A program made the translations under genes and the position numbers. From Amoebophrya sp. A120 (lineage: Eukaryota; Sar; Dinophyceae; Syndiniales; Amoebophryaceae): a DNA stretch of 64,000 bases. Every line of letters starts with the position of its first letter. Position 1 is the first letter of the stretch. Location: contig CAJINV010000008.1 in the NCBI GenBank assembly GCA_905178155.1, positions 1,922,001-1,986,000 on the forward strand, written 5' to 3'. This document shows positions 11,601-21,400 of the stretch, piece by piece. Under the pieces are notes generated by a model, which ran no database searches, had not been told where the DNA came from, and worked only from the letters and a program-made list of their open reading frames with translations.

Positions 11601-12173
11601 CTCCTTCTTTCGCAACCCTTGCTTCCGCGCCAGCTTCTGTGCCTTCTGTAACGCGGTGCGGTAAAATTGAGTCCGCTGCTTTTTCGAATACAAATTGCTG
11701 TGCAGCTTGTCTCGCGTGAGAAAATCATGGCGGCTGTCCACCTCCGAAGGATGATAATTTTCCTCATGAAGATCATGGTCTTCTTCGTTGTCCTGTTTCA
11801 TGGTCGGACTTTCCGTGTAGTTCTTGCAAAAATTAGTTGCATTTCTGCCCTTCGTCCCAGCGCCCGCGTCGGAAAGAGCATCGGCCTCGGATGAAGTGGA
11901 AGTGCAGTCCCCGGCTTCTTCCTCCAAATACATCCGGGTAAACATGCGGTGCTCCGCTTGCCCAATCATGTCAATGCACGCCTCCAGTGCGTCGTTCAAA
12001 TCGCGCTTGCTCCAAAAGGGATCTTTCCACGCCTCGCCGAACGCGTTGCTCAGCGGCGCGAGCCGCACTTGCTTGTCGTACTTGCCATTTGTCCACCAGG
12101 ACCGCCCCACGCATCGCTTTTCCTCCTCGACGATAACTTGTGCGTCTATCGACTGCAAGAACTGCTTATCCAC
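2615..12173 (-). CDS. Long disordered hypothetical protein, split by introners and a repeat cluster
   Basis: I do not recognise this protein. Three long open blocks fit one gene: 12173 to about 9740, about 6143-3944, and 3648-2615. Joining the last two by removing element 3654-3943 and one AACTC repeat continues the frame (T-T-S-W-Q-S-P). Joining the short piece at 6143 (MKKLPYNMDTVLRQ) across element 5793-6099 gives RQMGEEHKITKRD. The same MKKLPYNM peptide ends the first block in frame at about 9783-9741, so blocks one and two are probably joined across 6145-9740, though the exact route is uncertain. The first block has a globular-looking start (KRCVGRSWWTNGKYDKQ), then Lys/Arg/Glu-rich stretches with RTSSSRSSSASEKE. 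Later blocks are Ser/Gly/Pro-rich. Position 12173 is a GTG, and an upstream TTACAG acceptor suggests an unseen 5' exon. No domain or catalytic motif is visible. Confidence 0.5.
3654..3943 (-). mobile_element. Introner element, 290 bp, target repeat AACTC
   Basis: The left end reads TATGCATTGCGAATATGTGT and the right end, reverse complemented, TATCAAGTGCAAAGATGTCG; both continue into GGGTC-GGAA-type sequence shared with the other family A elements. AACTC flanks it at 3649-3653 and 3944-3948. The coding frame read through it stops inside the element, while removing it with one AACTC joins the frames on either side. It is a slightly diverged family A copy. Confidence 0.85.
5793..6099 (-). mobile_element. 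Introner element, 307 bp, target repeat ATCTG
   Basis: Terminal inverted repeats of about 60 bp pair the left part (GAAATCGACAAAGTTGAAAT and on) with the right. Ends are TATGG and CCATA. ATCTG occurs at 5788-5792 and 6100-6104. Related copies of the target at 7800-7815 and 9730-9745 have CCCCCATCTGCCGCAAG with one ATCTG and no insert, so they show the empty site. On the coding strand the repeat is CAGAT, and no register within it gives GT-AG; AT-AG is the nearest. Confidence 0.9.
6102..6144. repeat. 43-bp direct repeat, copy 1
   Basis: First of four copies of a 43-bp sequence beginning CTGCCGCAAGACCG and ending CTTCTTCATG on the plus strand. On the minus strand it encodes MKKLPYNMDTVLRQ. Here it abuts introner 5793-6099 and reads into the coding block MGEEHKITKRD. 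Confidence 0.9.
6145..7799. other. Insert X between repeat copies 1 and 2, GC-rich non-coding
   Basis: About 1.65 kb, mostly GC-rich, with only short overlapping frames and no domain. It holds the 6176-6658 inverted repeat. Near 6976-7115 it also holds inverted and direct copies of a motif containing CGATGCGTTTTT and TCGGAGCA. It looks like layered mobile-element remnants and probably lies in an intron of the 2615-12173 gene. Confidence 0.4.
6176..6658. mobile_element. Possible small inverted-repeat element in insert X
   Basis: ATCTTTTCAAATTTT at 6176-6190 has an exact 15-bp inverted partner at 6644-6658, and a third direct copy of the first 14 bases lies at 6670-6683. The interior is GC-rich with no recognisable gene. 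A non-autonomous transposon remnant is likely but no clear target duplication is visible. Confidence 0.4.
7811..7853. repeat. 43-bp direct repeat, copy 2 (empty introner site)
   Basis: The match with copy 4 extends to 67 bp (7800-7866 against 9730-9796). On the left it also keeps TCTTATGCTCCTCCCCC, found beside the introner at copy 1. It encodes RGKGMKKLPYNM and then RQMGEEHKI before a stop. An AG acceptor (CCAACAG) lies just upstream on the minus strand. Confidence 0.9.
7867..8723. other. Insert Y between repeat copies 2 and 3
   Basis: An insert of about 0.86 kb whose ends are partly inverted: CCGCCC..GGTACCT near 7869 pairs with AGGTACC..GGGCGG near 8701-8718. On the minus strand it begins right after copy 3 with GTACTG and ends CCAACAG before copy 2, so GT-AG splicing is possible. 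No gene is recognisable inside. Confidence 0.4.
8724..8766. repeat. 43-bp direct repeat, copy 3
   Basis: Encodes MKKLPYNMDTVLRQ on the minus strand, followed there by GTACTG, a possible splice donor. Its flanks differ from the host sequence shared by copies 2 and 4. Confidence 0.85.
8767..9740. mobile_element. Insert Z with inverted ends between repeat copies 3 and 4
   Basis: About 970 bp. The left end TATGGGGTCG..TTGTATTTGCCTC pairs with the inverted right end ATGGGGGAGG..TTGTATTTGCCTC, and the pairing continues into GCGCGC-rich sequence, so about 60 bp is inverted. It starts with TAT like the introners, but instead of a 5-bp duplication it is flanked by two whole copies of the 43-bp repeat. 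The interior has clusters of GGAACCC and CCCAAAAGGGG motifs near 9165-9320 and no gene. Confidence 0.5.
9741..9783. repeat. 43-bp direct repeat, copy 4 (in frame with upstream coding block)
   Basis: The long coding block from 12173 enters this copy in frame as TTRRGKGMKKLPYNMDT, so it is probably the original host exon. It lacks the introner present beside copy 1. Confidence 0.85.
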
Positions 12174-12477
12174 TGCACAAATCGGTATGGGTCTGTAATG
12201 CTAGTCGCAACATACAAAATGAGAAGTAACAGCATCTCTTCACGAGTTTTATTTTCAAGAAACACGATACGTTTTACTTTTAGTAAACATCAATAATGCG
12301 TGGTCAAGTAGCATGTCATGAGAAGTGGCGCTCGTGCGTGACAATTGACCGGGTTGTAGTTCCGTCGATCTGCTTCGAGCATCGCTGAGGTCGACTCTAT
12401 CCAAAAAAAGAAAAACAATGCGCACACATAAATAGACCCGCATTCTTGTTCCAGGCCCAGATCGATAGTTGCAATGC
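12174..12477. other. Intergenic spacer, about 300 bp
   Basis: Lies between the stop of the cyclase-like gene and the first visible codons of the disordered-protein gene. On the minus strand GCATTACAG just upstream of the latter looks like a splice acceptor, so an unseen first exon may lie here. Nothing else is recognised. Confidence 0.4.
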
Positions 12478-15400
12478 TTACTGCTCGACGACCCGCTTCG
12501 TGTGGCTCGCGGCCGAAAAGGCCTCGCTCGGGGTACCCTGCTGGTTGTAAGGTTCCCTCTGCAGATCGAATGCATGGAACGTCGGCAGACCTGATTGTTG
12601 AAATGGCGGATGAACCCCTATCTGTGCAGCTGGCACGTGTAGCTGTTGTGACCACGTTCCCACCGATCCCGCAGGATGAGGCGAAAACGGCAGCGGTAGC
12701 AGGTGGTATTGCTGCTGCAGATGGAGCCCTTGATGTTGTAGGTGCGGCCCGGAAAGAATTGTACCGGAACAAGCGTTCTGCGGATAAGTTTGCAGGCCCG
12801 CTGCGGCAGCAGAAACGAACTCCAGCTGGCCGCTGGTGTGAGAAGTAGATGTCGCACAATTCACTGGCTGAGCTAGCTGTTGTTCCAGAGCAGGTCGTGC
12901 ACCAGAAGTAGTTTCTTTACTGCCTGCATGTGCATCTCCTGTCCCAGCCGTGCCAGCTCCGGTTATACTTGCAGAAGGCTCCTGCGCCACTAAAGTTTTA
13001 TCCACAACAACGGCGGCCGGTCTGAGTCCCCTGAAGCCTCCTGTGTCTGGCGGCGAAAGAAGGCCTGGCGCATTGGAATTTGACATGACACGGTGCAGCA
13101 TGGGCTGGAAGGGAAGTTGTTCTACCAGTGACGGGTTAATCGACGAGGTCTTTCGCACCCCCCCGGCGCGGTCAGTGGATTCTTGCTGGTTCTTCCCGAT
13201 CAGTCCGACGTAGTTTTTGTTGCCACTACTAGGTGGATCATTGGCCAATGCATCCTCTTCTCCAATCTGTCGCCGGTTTGCGTTCGCGGCCGGGGTGATT
13301 CGCGTCTCGCTGTTACCCCTCCGCAGTGAAAAAACCTTCGGGCGATTCGGCAGGAAAAAGCCGGACGCGTTCTTCTTTATTTCCGACTTCGCACCGACCG
13401 AACTATCCGGTCTGGCGCCTTGCGGCGCTCCTTCATTTGGTTCCTCACTCACAACTCTGTTCTTACGAGCAGGGCTGCTTGTTTTCGCCACTCTTTCAGC
13501 TACTTGCATCAGCAAGCGCTTCGTTTCGCTTATGGTCCCACTTCTGGTTACACCTTTCGACTGCTCGGGATCATCTTCAGAGCGGCCAAGAACATTTTCA
13601 TGATTTACTATTTTGTGTTGATGATCACTCGCAAGAACCCCGTGTTCTTTTGTCTCTTGCTTGCTCCTCGCCGCAGCAGTCTTCTCGCCGACAACGCCGC
13701 CTCCCCAGTTGGTCCACTTTTTTCCCTTTGCCTCTGTGTGGTCCTCGCAAGTAGCATTCCCCCCGCTGTCCTTTCCTCCTGGTCGCGCCTGCGCCTCCTG
13801 CCGGACCTCTCGTCCTGTTTTTAGTGTAGTGGTCCCAGCCGCGGATGTTCCAACGGAGAGGTTCTTTGCAAGAACTTCGAGCCCGAGCTCTGCGCGCGAA
13901 AAGAGGGACTCGCCGAAGATGACATTTTTCTCGAGCTCCGTGGCCGCCGCGTCCAGTTCGACCTGTGTGAGGTCCCGTTTCTGAAAGTCCTTCTGCAGCA
14001 GGACCGCCGCGTCTCCCGAGCAGAGCACGCGCCCCGGGGGACAGATTTCCACGAGCTTCTTCGTCTTGCGCATCTCCTTGCCCCACAAGTGGTAGTCCAT
14101 GCGGAACTTGCTGCGAATCAGGCCCCCCGCGAAGGGCCCGCTGTGAACGGCGATCTTCACATTCATCGGGTTCACCACCGAATCTACCCACTCGATTTCT
14201 TCGTCTGCTTTTCTCGCTGTAGCGGCTGCCTCAGCCTCGTCCGGCCGCGGCGCTTCTTCTGCGTCATTCCCGTCCTGGTCCTGTGCTGGAAGGTGGCTCC
14301 ATGGTGGGGGTGGGACGGGTGCGTGGAACGGGCTCACCGCCGAAGTAGACTCGTCCAGTGCAATGTTTTTTGTGAACAAGTGAGATCCAGCACCACCTCC
14401 TGGCGCACAGGCGAACACTGCGCTCGTAGCTGGCCCATACTGATGCAGCTGCTGGTGCTGCTGCGTGGTCCCCGGGTGGTTGGCAAAGAAGAGCCCAGAC
14501 TTGTGGTGGGGGTGCGCTGTCGCGTGTTGCATGTGCACCGCAGCACCTCCTGTTCTCATCAAGGTATTTGGATTGGCGTTGCCGAGCCGCGCTATACTGT
14601 CCCGTGCGGTTTTTTGCTTTACCACCCAAGTGCTCAAACCGGTCAAATTCGACAGCCCCATGGCGCGCTCGCTTGCGCGTGCTTGCAACTTCGTGCGGCG
14701 AGAGTCCAGCAACTGCTGCTGTCTGGCGCTGAACAGACTTTCCCGAGGACCACCTCCCGCTGGTGCTCCTCCTCCCGGTATAATACTGCTGCACTGGGGG
14801 GGCCAGGACATTTCCACGACCGGAGGGTGCTGGAGCACGTTGCCGCTTGCCTGCGCGACGGGAAGCGACTCTTCTTTGATGTGCCTTGCATCCCACCCAA
14901 AGGCGGGATGGATCGTGTTGCCGCATGCAAGCGCGGAGACAGTACTTCGATGCCGATGCAGAGTTTGCAGATGCGGCGCGGCGGCCATGGGCGGAGTGTA
15001 GATTTGCGTCATTGCTTCCCCGGAGGGTGCAAATGCACCCGTCACCCCCGTTGTGCCCAACTGGCCCGGAACGGGCACACGACTGGTGGACCGGTCCTGT
15101 CGAAACACATAACTTTGTGGCCTTCGTCCGGAGTGGGCGAGATCCGAAAAAGCATTGAGAGAAGGCACGGATTCGTTTTTAATGTTACTCGCATGCTCCT
15201 GCCCGCCGCCGCTACAAACTTGCGAGGCTAACGCAGCGCTCACCATGGGCTGGCCGGAGAGACGACTCGCCGAAGACACTAGGTCGGTGCCGCTACTTTC
15301 CAGCATCACCGGGCCGGGTGTATTTGCGCCTTTACCGGCAGACACCAATGAATCTGTTGGCACAAATTTTTTGGCCAGCGATTGCTGCGGAGGGAGATGC

Positions 15401-18400
15401 GCAGCTCCCGGTACTCGGGCCTCTTGGTCTGCACCTAGAAGAGGCGGCGCTCCTACGCAGCCTTGATATGGGAACTTCCCCGAGTCGTCCCGTTGCGCGT
15501 TAAAATCACCCTGCCGCCCCGGCTGCGAGTTCATTGTCGATAGCACGGGCCAAGTAATGGCGGCGGCATCATGATACGGTGGAGTAGTCAGGGTCTGGAT
15601 TGCGTCCGAAGATGAGGCTACTGCCCCTGATACAGCGACCGCACTGTTTTTGTTTGCAACGACTCCTGGGCCGCGGTGGTGGAATACATTAGAAATAGAA
15701 CAAGTCGCGGAGGTAATACTGTTGTTGATACCGCGCATTGTGTGATGTTGCTCGTAGAAAACCGGGTGCCCTGCTGCGGCCCCTCCAGCAAAACCGCCGG
15801 GGGTGGTGTTCAGAGTGCTGGCCGGCCCTCCCATCGGGGCTGCAAGGTGGCCACTTGTTCCGAGGTTTCCCATAGCTCGCCGATCCAATGTTTCTGTGCT
15901 GAACAGCGGGTCCGTGTCGCGCAAATGGTCGATTCGCTTCCGCGCATCCACCGCGAACCGCGCAATTGCCTGCGCGTGGTGGTCGTCTTCGTCGGGGATG
16001 CCCGCGGCCGCGATGTAGTAGACGCCGCTCGTCTGCACCCGGTCGATACCGTGTGTCTCGGTAATCAGGTCGAGCAACGAGAACACTTTGTCCAGGGCCT
16101 GCACGGCCTCTCGCGGCTGTTCCTGCTGCCACTTGTCACAGATGCAAACCTGCACCACGCAAACAGACACGCAGCGGTACTGCCGTGCGCGGGTGAATTG
16201 CCGCTCGTTGTCGAGCAACGCTGGGTTTTTCAACACATAGCGGTTCTGCTTTATACTCTCGTGCAGGTCCAGTCCGTGGGTGCTACTCACACTGGATGAG
16301 GTCGTCGAGGCGGATGATGTGCTCCTCGCACTCCCTCTTCTCCTCCGACGACTGGCACTCCCAGCACCACGTTGACCCCGCTGATCAGACTCTACATCTG
16401 ATGTTGAAAATGTTCTTGATCCACCACTACCAGTAGCGGAACTACGCGCGCAAATCGGGGAGGAGCTGCTGGAAGACGTCGAAAGCTCGTTGTCTTTTCC
16501 CTTTCGGAATAGCTTATCCAAGAAGCCGGCGCAGGACTTCGACTTCCTCCCGTCACGCCGCGGATGACGTGATAAGTGTTGTTCTCGATGATGTAGTTGA
16601 CCACGACCTCTTTCCTTTCGCCCACTTCTCGGCATCCTTTCCTGTCTTCTGCGGTTCTTCTGCCGCTCTAGCCTACTCCTTCTTCTACATGTTGGTGTCT
16701 TCATAGTACCCTCCAGTGTGCACGAGCTAGTACATGTCTGGTCTGCACCAGCATCGTCCCCGTCTTCGCTTCCGTAGAGGCTGGTGTCCCCGTCGACATC
16801 ACGATCGTCGTCCCAAGGGCGTGACAATCCATCATCGCTCCCGGAAGAGGGGCTTCTGCTAGTCGAGTCGCGAAAGAACAAGTTCCGACGAGGACTTTCG
16901 TTGCGAGGAGGGCGAGCATCCCCAATGTTCACCACGTGATCTTCATTCTGCTGGAGGTCTCTCGTCCCCGCGCGACTTGCGCTACGACCGGAATGTTGAC
17001 TCGTTGTTCCGTCGCAACTTCGGGAATTATTGCGGAGAAGTCGTCTCTCATCCGGGGAGGGAGACAAAAAGCCAAACGAATCTGGCACCTCAATCACGTT
17101 TTTGATGTTGTCAGGAGTGTATTTATCATCACGATCTTCCTTTCGCGATCTTTGTTCGTCGACACTGCTACCACACGAACTAAGACTTCGCCCCACCCTT
17201 CGGGAGATAATCATGCCACCTCGAACCGGGTCCGGCCGACAAACGTATTCGCTGCGCAGCGACACCATCTCGATCGCGCCTGACGAAGAACCCGTGTCGC
17301 CACGGGGCGTGGTACGTGGGGCCGCCGGGCGTGGCGTGTTGTAAGAACGGGAGGAATTGTAGTCATTTTCTTCATCTCTCCGTCCACCCGCCCCGAAGTA
17401 GAGATTACAACTAGCCCGCGTCTTTTCTTGCTCGCGGACAAGGCGCCGGTCCTGCTCCCTTGTTCTCAGAAAAGCCTCCATTCGCTTCTGGTCTTCAAAG
17501 ATCTGCGTGCTGCATCCCCCGGGCAGGCAAGCCCGGATCTCCCGCCGGTAGTGCTCGATTTCTCGTTGCAGCCGCAGTCTCGCGGCCTGGGAGTATCTCG
17601 GATCGAGGCCGCGATCAGATGAAAATTCGTTTCTTATTTCCTGATGCGGAGTTGTTGGAAGTAGATCGTCGGAGTCGTCGTCTGTTGAAAAGTCAAGTTT
17701 GCGCTTGTTCCCAGTTGTAGCTCTTGCGAAACCAGCACAGTTCGAGGACCTTTCGGTGTTGTACTGACGCGCACGAGCAGTGGGTCGTCGGCAACGCGGG
17801 CGAGGGGAAAAGAAATAAAGGTCGTCGGGGTGCGATCTTCTCCTGCTGCAGAAGGTGTTGGCGTGCAACAAGGACGAGAATGTGTCAGAATTTCCATCCT
17901 CGCTCCGCCCGACATCTTCAAGAACAACTTCTCGATACAATAAATCATCTTCCTCTACATAAGGGCGAATCAGGACCCGATCGCGCTTCTGTTCCAGTGC
18001 GCCGCCAAAATAAAAATGGCTTTTATGTAGCTTCTGTGGGTCCACCTCGCGATTGGAACAATCATAATTGCCGGATGATGTGCTATGCGCGGTCAGACCT
18101 CCGAGCCCGGCTTCTTCCTCCATCACCACCTCCTTGTAGATCTCGTCGGCCATGGCCTTCGGCACCAAGTTCTGAATGATTTGATCGCCAATCTCCCGCT
18201 CCTGCTGCAGCTGGTGCGAATTCAAAAAATCCTTCCGCAACAGGATTTCCCGGGAGTAGACGAAGAGGAGGAGCAGCGACATGATGACGAAAAAGAGCAA
18301 GAAGTCGATGATGGGCAAAAACACCCAGAACAGGGGTTTGTCCAGCGGAAAGATGAACGCCCCCGATTGCCGCGGGTACCCGAACAAGGTGATCAGTTCC

Positions 18401-21400
18401 TTCTCCATCACCTCCCGGTCGTTCATCGCGATGAAGGGGAGCAGGCTCTCGCTAATCACTGCCCAGCTCTTGGCCGAGTGGTAGTAGCACAGGTAGTATC
18501 AACCGTAAAAGTGTCTGGGTCTGGAAGAATTCATGTTTGTCATGCTTGTCTGGCATGACTCTCAAATCTGTCATGCACGTTACCCAAGAGCTCCGCTTTT
18601 CTGTGATGCAGAAGCGCAGTTTGTCATGCAGAATAGGCAACACCTAGGAGCTCAGAAACTTGTCATGCTAAGCCAGCACCTGTAGCCTCATCTTGAGACG
18701 CCACCCAGCCTCACAAGTTTCCAGACCCAGACATTTTTACTTTTGATAGGTAGAGGCAGGAGTACCCCGGGATGACATCAAATGTAAAAGCGTCTGGGTC
18801 TGGAAGAATGCAAGTCTGTGTCTGTCATGCTTGTCTGGCATGACTCGAGAATTTGTGTTGCATAGGCACGAAAAAGCCCTCTGGCCTGTCATGCAAAAAC
18901 GCAGTTTGCCATGCGGAATACGTAAGACATGGCAACCGAAAAATTTGTCATGCACAGCTGCGTACTCCAGTGCGTCTATCATTCACTTTTAGCATCACAA
19001 GTTTCCAGACCCAGACATTTTTGCAATCCATAGATGAACACGAGAAACAAGAAATACACAAACCGCAAGCGGAAGACGAACAGCGCCAGCATGTAGAAAA
19101 TGATCAGGTTCCAGGTCGTCTGCAGCGGGAGCCGCACGCTGTTCGGGGTGTGGTCCCACTCGTCCTCCTCGCTCGTGTTCTCCGCGACAATGTTCAGATT
19201 GGTGGAGATCCCCGTGTGATCAACTGCAAGGCGATGTCTGGCTTTGGACGAAAGTTGTCATGCTTCTAACGCATGGATGATGAGCAGAGAGCACAATGGT
19301 AGACGGGCCGAGTCGTGCGAGAACAAATTCTTATTCGAAAGCTCTGTGTATTCGGTATTATTCCGCATGAGAAGTCAGAGTCACATTTTTTTTGCAAAAC
19401 ATAATAAAAGCCGCTTTTATTATGTTTTGCAAAAAACGAAAAATAGCGATGCTGCTTCACGCAAGTTGCATCCCAAACTCTACAGGAGCCATGTGGTCAG
19501 CGTCAGAGGACAAGTACTTAATACAAGTGTAGTTACCGCGAGAATCTTCGTCCAGACCCAGAGATTATGTTTGCAGTGCATACGTGCGGGCCTCCCACTC
19601 GTCCCTCTTTCGGTGGTAGTTTGGCAGGTAACAGGGCAAAACAAAAACGATAACCCAATTCAGATAGCAGTGATCCAGTATCAACTGTAAAAATGTCTGC
19701 GTCTGGAAACTTGTGATGCTGTGTGGCGTATCATGAGGAGACGACAATTGCTGGCTCAGCATGACAAGTTTCTGAGCATCTAGGTGTTGCCTATTCTGCA
19801 TGACAAACTACGTTTCTGCATGACAGAAAAGTGGGGCTCTTTGGTAATGTGCATGACAGATTTAAGAGTCATGCCAGACAAGCATGACAAACTTGCATTC
19901 TTCCAGACCCAGACATTTTTACATTTGATATCCAGGAGGCAGAGAAGCGACCCCAGCAGTTGGTAGTGCTGCAGGAAAAACTCCCGACACCCGAGCAGCA
20001 ACAGAAACCACTGCAGCATGTAGACGGGCGCGAGCCAGTTGATCGCGGAACAGATGAAGCCGTGCTCCAAGCACTGGAAAAAGGAGAACAGCAGTAAGAC
20101 GCCGCCGATGCAGCACTGGAAATCCTCCGTGATCCCCTTGTTGCGGTGCATGTAGTCGAAGCAGAACGACTCTTCCATGATATCGTCCTTTTGCGACAGA
20201 AAGCCGCCGGTCGGGGCCCCCACCCCAGCCATCTGGTGCTCCATCCACCCTTGCAGCGTCATGGGATCCTTCTGCACGGGCACGCCGCACTCCTTTCCCT
20301 TGCCCCGCTTCAGTTTCTTCGTGCGCTTCCGACGCCTCCGCTTTTTTTTCTTCTGACCCGCTGGCGGTTCTTGCTGGTGCTGCTGCAAAACACCACCTTG
20401 TTGCGCGTTCATTGCGGACGTCGCGCTTGCAGTTGCGGTTGCGGATTCGGTTGCCCTGCCGGGGGCGGCATTTGTTCTGTTCTTCGCTGATTGATGGTGG
20501 TTGGCCATGTGGTCGTCCCTGTTGTGACGCAGAGTCGGGCTCCTGATCGGGTGTGTCGGCGTTGCAGTTACACCGGTGGTCGTATCATGGTGCGCAGGGG
20601 ACCGCGATTGGTCGCGCGGCTGCTCTCGCACGATCGTTCCGTTCACAATCTTGCAGGACGGTTGTGGTGCGCAAGACCGGGGCTGGATTTTTTCGCTCGC
20701 ACAGGGGTCCACCTCTTCCTCTTCCTCGTCGGTTACCCACTCAGAGTACTCTTCACTCGAAGAACTCGAGTTGTCCACTGCGGCGGCCGCGGCACTGCGG
20801 CCGCCCAGTGCCAGAGAACTTTTCCGTCCACTTTTTCGGTGTTTCTTTTGTAGCTTCTTCAATTTCTCTTCCGTAATTTCGCCAGGCTTCTCCCAGGCGT
20901 TTCGCGGGCTCCGGGGCTTGCTGTCTGTTTTCACCTTCTCCTCGTCCGTCGTCGATTCGAGCTCCTCCAGTTCTTTCAGCCGAAGCTGCGCTAGCTCCTG
21001 ATCTTTGCGAGCGTTCGCGAACTCCAGGCTCACAAAATGCATCGGGCGTCCGTACTTCTGCCACAGCGCGCGCCGTCGTGTGCGTTGCGCCAGCGATTCG
21101 TGCCCGTATCGGTCTTCTGCTTGAAGATGGCTGCCATGTCCTCGCGTTATTCCGCCTGAGCGGAAGTAGTCTGCCCAACACGAACCTGTTGACCCATAAT
21201 CTGCAGAATCCGCTCCTACCTTGTTTTTATTCCTTCTATGAGGAGGACAACGTACCCAAGAGGCAACTCACCCATGGGGGATCAAAAAAAAAGTTTCAAT
21301 TAGTGCCGGACTGGCCGGCAAAATACCTATATAAAATAGTTAATTGCAATAGCTAGGTGATTAAGTAGTTAGATAAGACGTTTTTTAGGGGTTGTAGGGT

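Noticed and set aside
12950-15231. Several long plus-strand frames, up to 380 codons
   Set aside because: They lie opposite the cyclase-like gene, are Arg/Ser/Cys-rich as expected of an antisense frame, and have no domains.
19266-19460. Frames on both strands encoding FFAKHNKS..FYYVLQK
   Set aside because: The same peptide on both strands results from the perfect hairpin, not from a gene.
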